From Vibrio sp. 14G-20 (GTDB lineage Bacteria; Pseudomonadota; Gammaproteobacteria; Enterobacterales; Vibrionaceae): DNA of 64,000 nt. The notes under the pieces were generated by a model, which was given only the letters and a program-made list of their open reading frames with translations, made no database searches and was not told where the DNA came from. The stretch is from the NCBI RefSeq assembly GCF_026241515.1, contig NZ_JAPHPW010000009.1:124001-188000 (forward strand), given 5' to 3'. Both the position numbers and the translations under genes were made by a program. Positions 63,041 through 64,000 of the stretch are shown in pieces. Every line of letters starts with the position of its first letter. Position 1 is the stretch's first letter.

Positions 63041-63106
63041 AATTAGCAAATGATATTGAATCGACTTCAAGTTGTCAGTTAATTAATGGTTAAAGGGTAA
63101 ACCATC

Positions 63107-64000
63107 ATGAATATTCTTAACTTTCTGATTATCAAAAGGAATATACTGATATCTTCACTAAGCTTACTAATACTAGTATTCCACTACAATAGTATTCATA
63201 GTTTAGTAAAAACAATAGAAATCGAAAAAGGGAAAAGAGAGAATTTAATCTCAAACCTAATTATAAATAATATCGATTACAACCTCTCTTTTTTAAGGGA
63301 TTTTATCACTAAATTTGAGACTGCCTCTGCTTTAGTAAATAACGAATTGGTCGCAGGGAGTATAGCTAAAGATCTTTTTCAAGATTCGGAAAGTCACTTC
63401 AACTTAAATCACTACTTTGAAAAAATGCCCTCTTCTGAAGTACAAAACATGATACTTCAAGACCAAAACAATCGATATTTTCTACTTTCAGGAAGCCCCA
63501 TTCACGTTACTTTTTCCTCTTCCTTGTCGCCTGATTCAGAAAAAATATACCTCAAAGTAACACCTGTATCCCTGCTTTCACTCGATTTATACCAATTAGA
63601 CTCGCAGAAAAATCGGTACTTTCATCTGATTAAAGTACCGTTACCAGTTTTCAATGGAAATGTACTCATCTTCGATGATATGACAAGTTCAGCCATCCAG
63701 CTGAAAAATGAACTGCAAAGCCTTGTAGAGATCCTATTACTTCTTCTTGCGAGCTATATCCTCTTAGCAACTTTTGCACACTATCAACACAACACGAATA
63801 TCAAGTTAACTTCTGACACCCTAACCGGTTTGAAGAATCGAACCTATCTACAATCGGCAAACATTAGATTAAAACATGAGCACCTAAAGCACACGTGTAT
63901 CTCTGTGATTGTTATCGACCTGGACCACTTTAAAGATATCAATGATCAATATGGGCATCCTACCGGAGACGAAATCCTCATAAGAGTGGCACAAATTCTA
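63107..64000 (+). CDS. Membrane-bound diguanylate cyclase, N-terminal part (cut by window end)
   Basis: The frame from ATG 63107 stays open to the window end (298 codons). It has an N-terminal membrane helix (about residues 8-25), a periplasmic sensor region of about 180 residues, a second membrane helix (about 205-228) and then the start of a GGDEF domain: DTLTGLKNR and DLDHFKDINDQYGHPTGDEIL. The catalytic GGDEF loop itself lies beyond the window, so activity cannot be judged. It would synthesise c-di-GMP if active, and lies next to a LuxR-family gene. Confidence 0.85.
   Translation, partial: MNILNFLIIKRNILISSLSLLILVFHYNSIHSLVKTIEIEKGKRENLISNLIINNIDYNLSFLRDFITKFETASALVNNELVAGSIAKDLFQDSESHFNLNHYFEKMPSSEVQNMILQDQNNRYFLLSGSPIHVTFSSSLSPDSEKIYLKVTPVSLLSLDLYQLDSQKNRYFHLIKVPLPVFNGNVLIFDDMTSSAIQLKNELQSLVEILLLLLASYILLATFAHYQHNTNIKLTSDTLTGLKNRTYLQSANIRLKHEHLKHTCISVIVIDLDHFKDINDQYGHPTGDEILIRVAQIL

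Noticed and set aside
1..64000. CRISPR arrays, tRNA or rRNA genes
   Set aside because: No regular repeat-spacer pattern, cloverleaf sequence or rRNA segment was recognised by reading.

Overview
The window is gamma-proteobacterial, and the proteins and gene neighbourhoods fit Vibrio, probably the Splendidus clade. Supporting points are moderate A+T content, an ula ascorbate regulon, a glpFK-glpR-glpD block, a Flp/Tad pilus locus and an IS903-like IS5-family relic. This is judged from reading alone; species and replicon cannot be fixed, although the large share of accessory catabolic genes would suit a Vibrio chromosome II. No rRNA, tRNA or CRISPR array was seen.

Region 1 (1-6455) is an L-ascorbate uptake and catabolism regulon. 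On the minus strand, in order of transcription, are an ulaA-ulaB fusion, ulaC, ulaF, a Cof-type HAD phosphatase and ulaD, which is cut by the window start. Divergent are ulaR and then ulaG. The control region between them holds three copies of a UlaR-like half-site and an exact FNR consensus site, which suggests anaerobic control.

Region 2 (6456-20054) is mixed: small hypothetical proteins, a 743-residue secreted protein of unknown function, an oxidoreductase/monooxygenase pair with a divergent LysR regulator, a YcaQ/AlkZ-like glycosylase, a DsbA/FrnE-like oxidoreductase, a HAD phosphatase, a glycosyltransferase-START-glycine-zipper cluster and an ArsR-ACR3 arsenite module.

Region 3 (20054-33737) has a LysR/PACE efflux pair, the glycerol regulon (glpF, glpK, glpR, glpD), an SDR and a LysR regulator, a YdcH-like protein, a 40-residue lipoprotein, an Asp/Glu racemase, a periplasmic HAD phosphatase and an Old Yellow Enzyme family oxidoreductase.

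Region 4 (33842-42763) is the most distinctive. A serine-type sulfatase and its radical-SAM maturase sit with a LysR regulator, two DUF1254/DUF1214 periplasmic proteins, a small outer-membrane barrel and a FadL-type barrel with a single-base frameshift. I read this as a possible uptake and desulfation locus for a hydrophobic sulfate ester; the substrate is unknown.

Region 5 (42964-48097) holds nfsA, a phospholipase D/cardiolipin synthase-like lipoprotein, a TetR regulator divergent from a dihydrofolate-reductase-like protein with a clean palindrome between them, a hypothetical protein and an ABM monooxygenase.

Region 6 (48098-59888) is a compact minus-strand Flp/Tad pilus operon of fourteen genes, from flp to an OmpA-like protein, with an exact FNR consensus site upstream.

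Region 7 (60301-64000) is A+T-rich: a LysR gene, a decayed IS5-family element, a LuxR-family regulator and a diguanylate cyclase cut by the window end.
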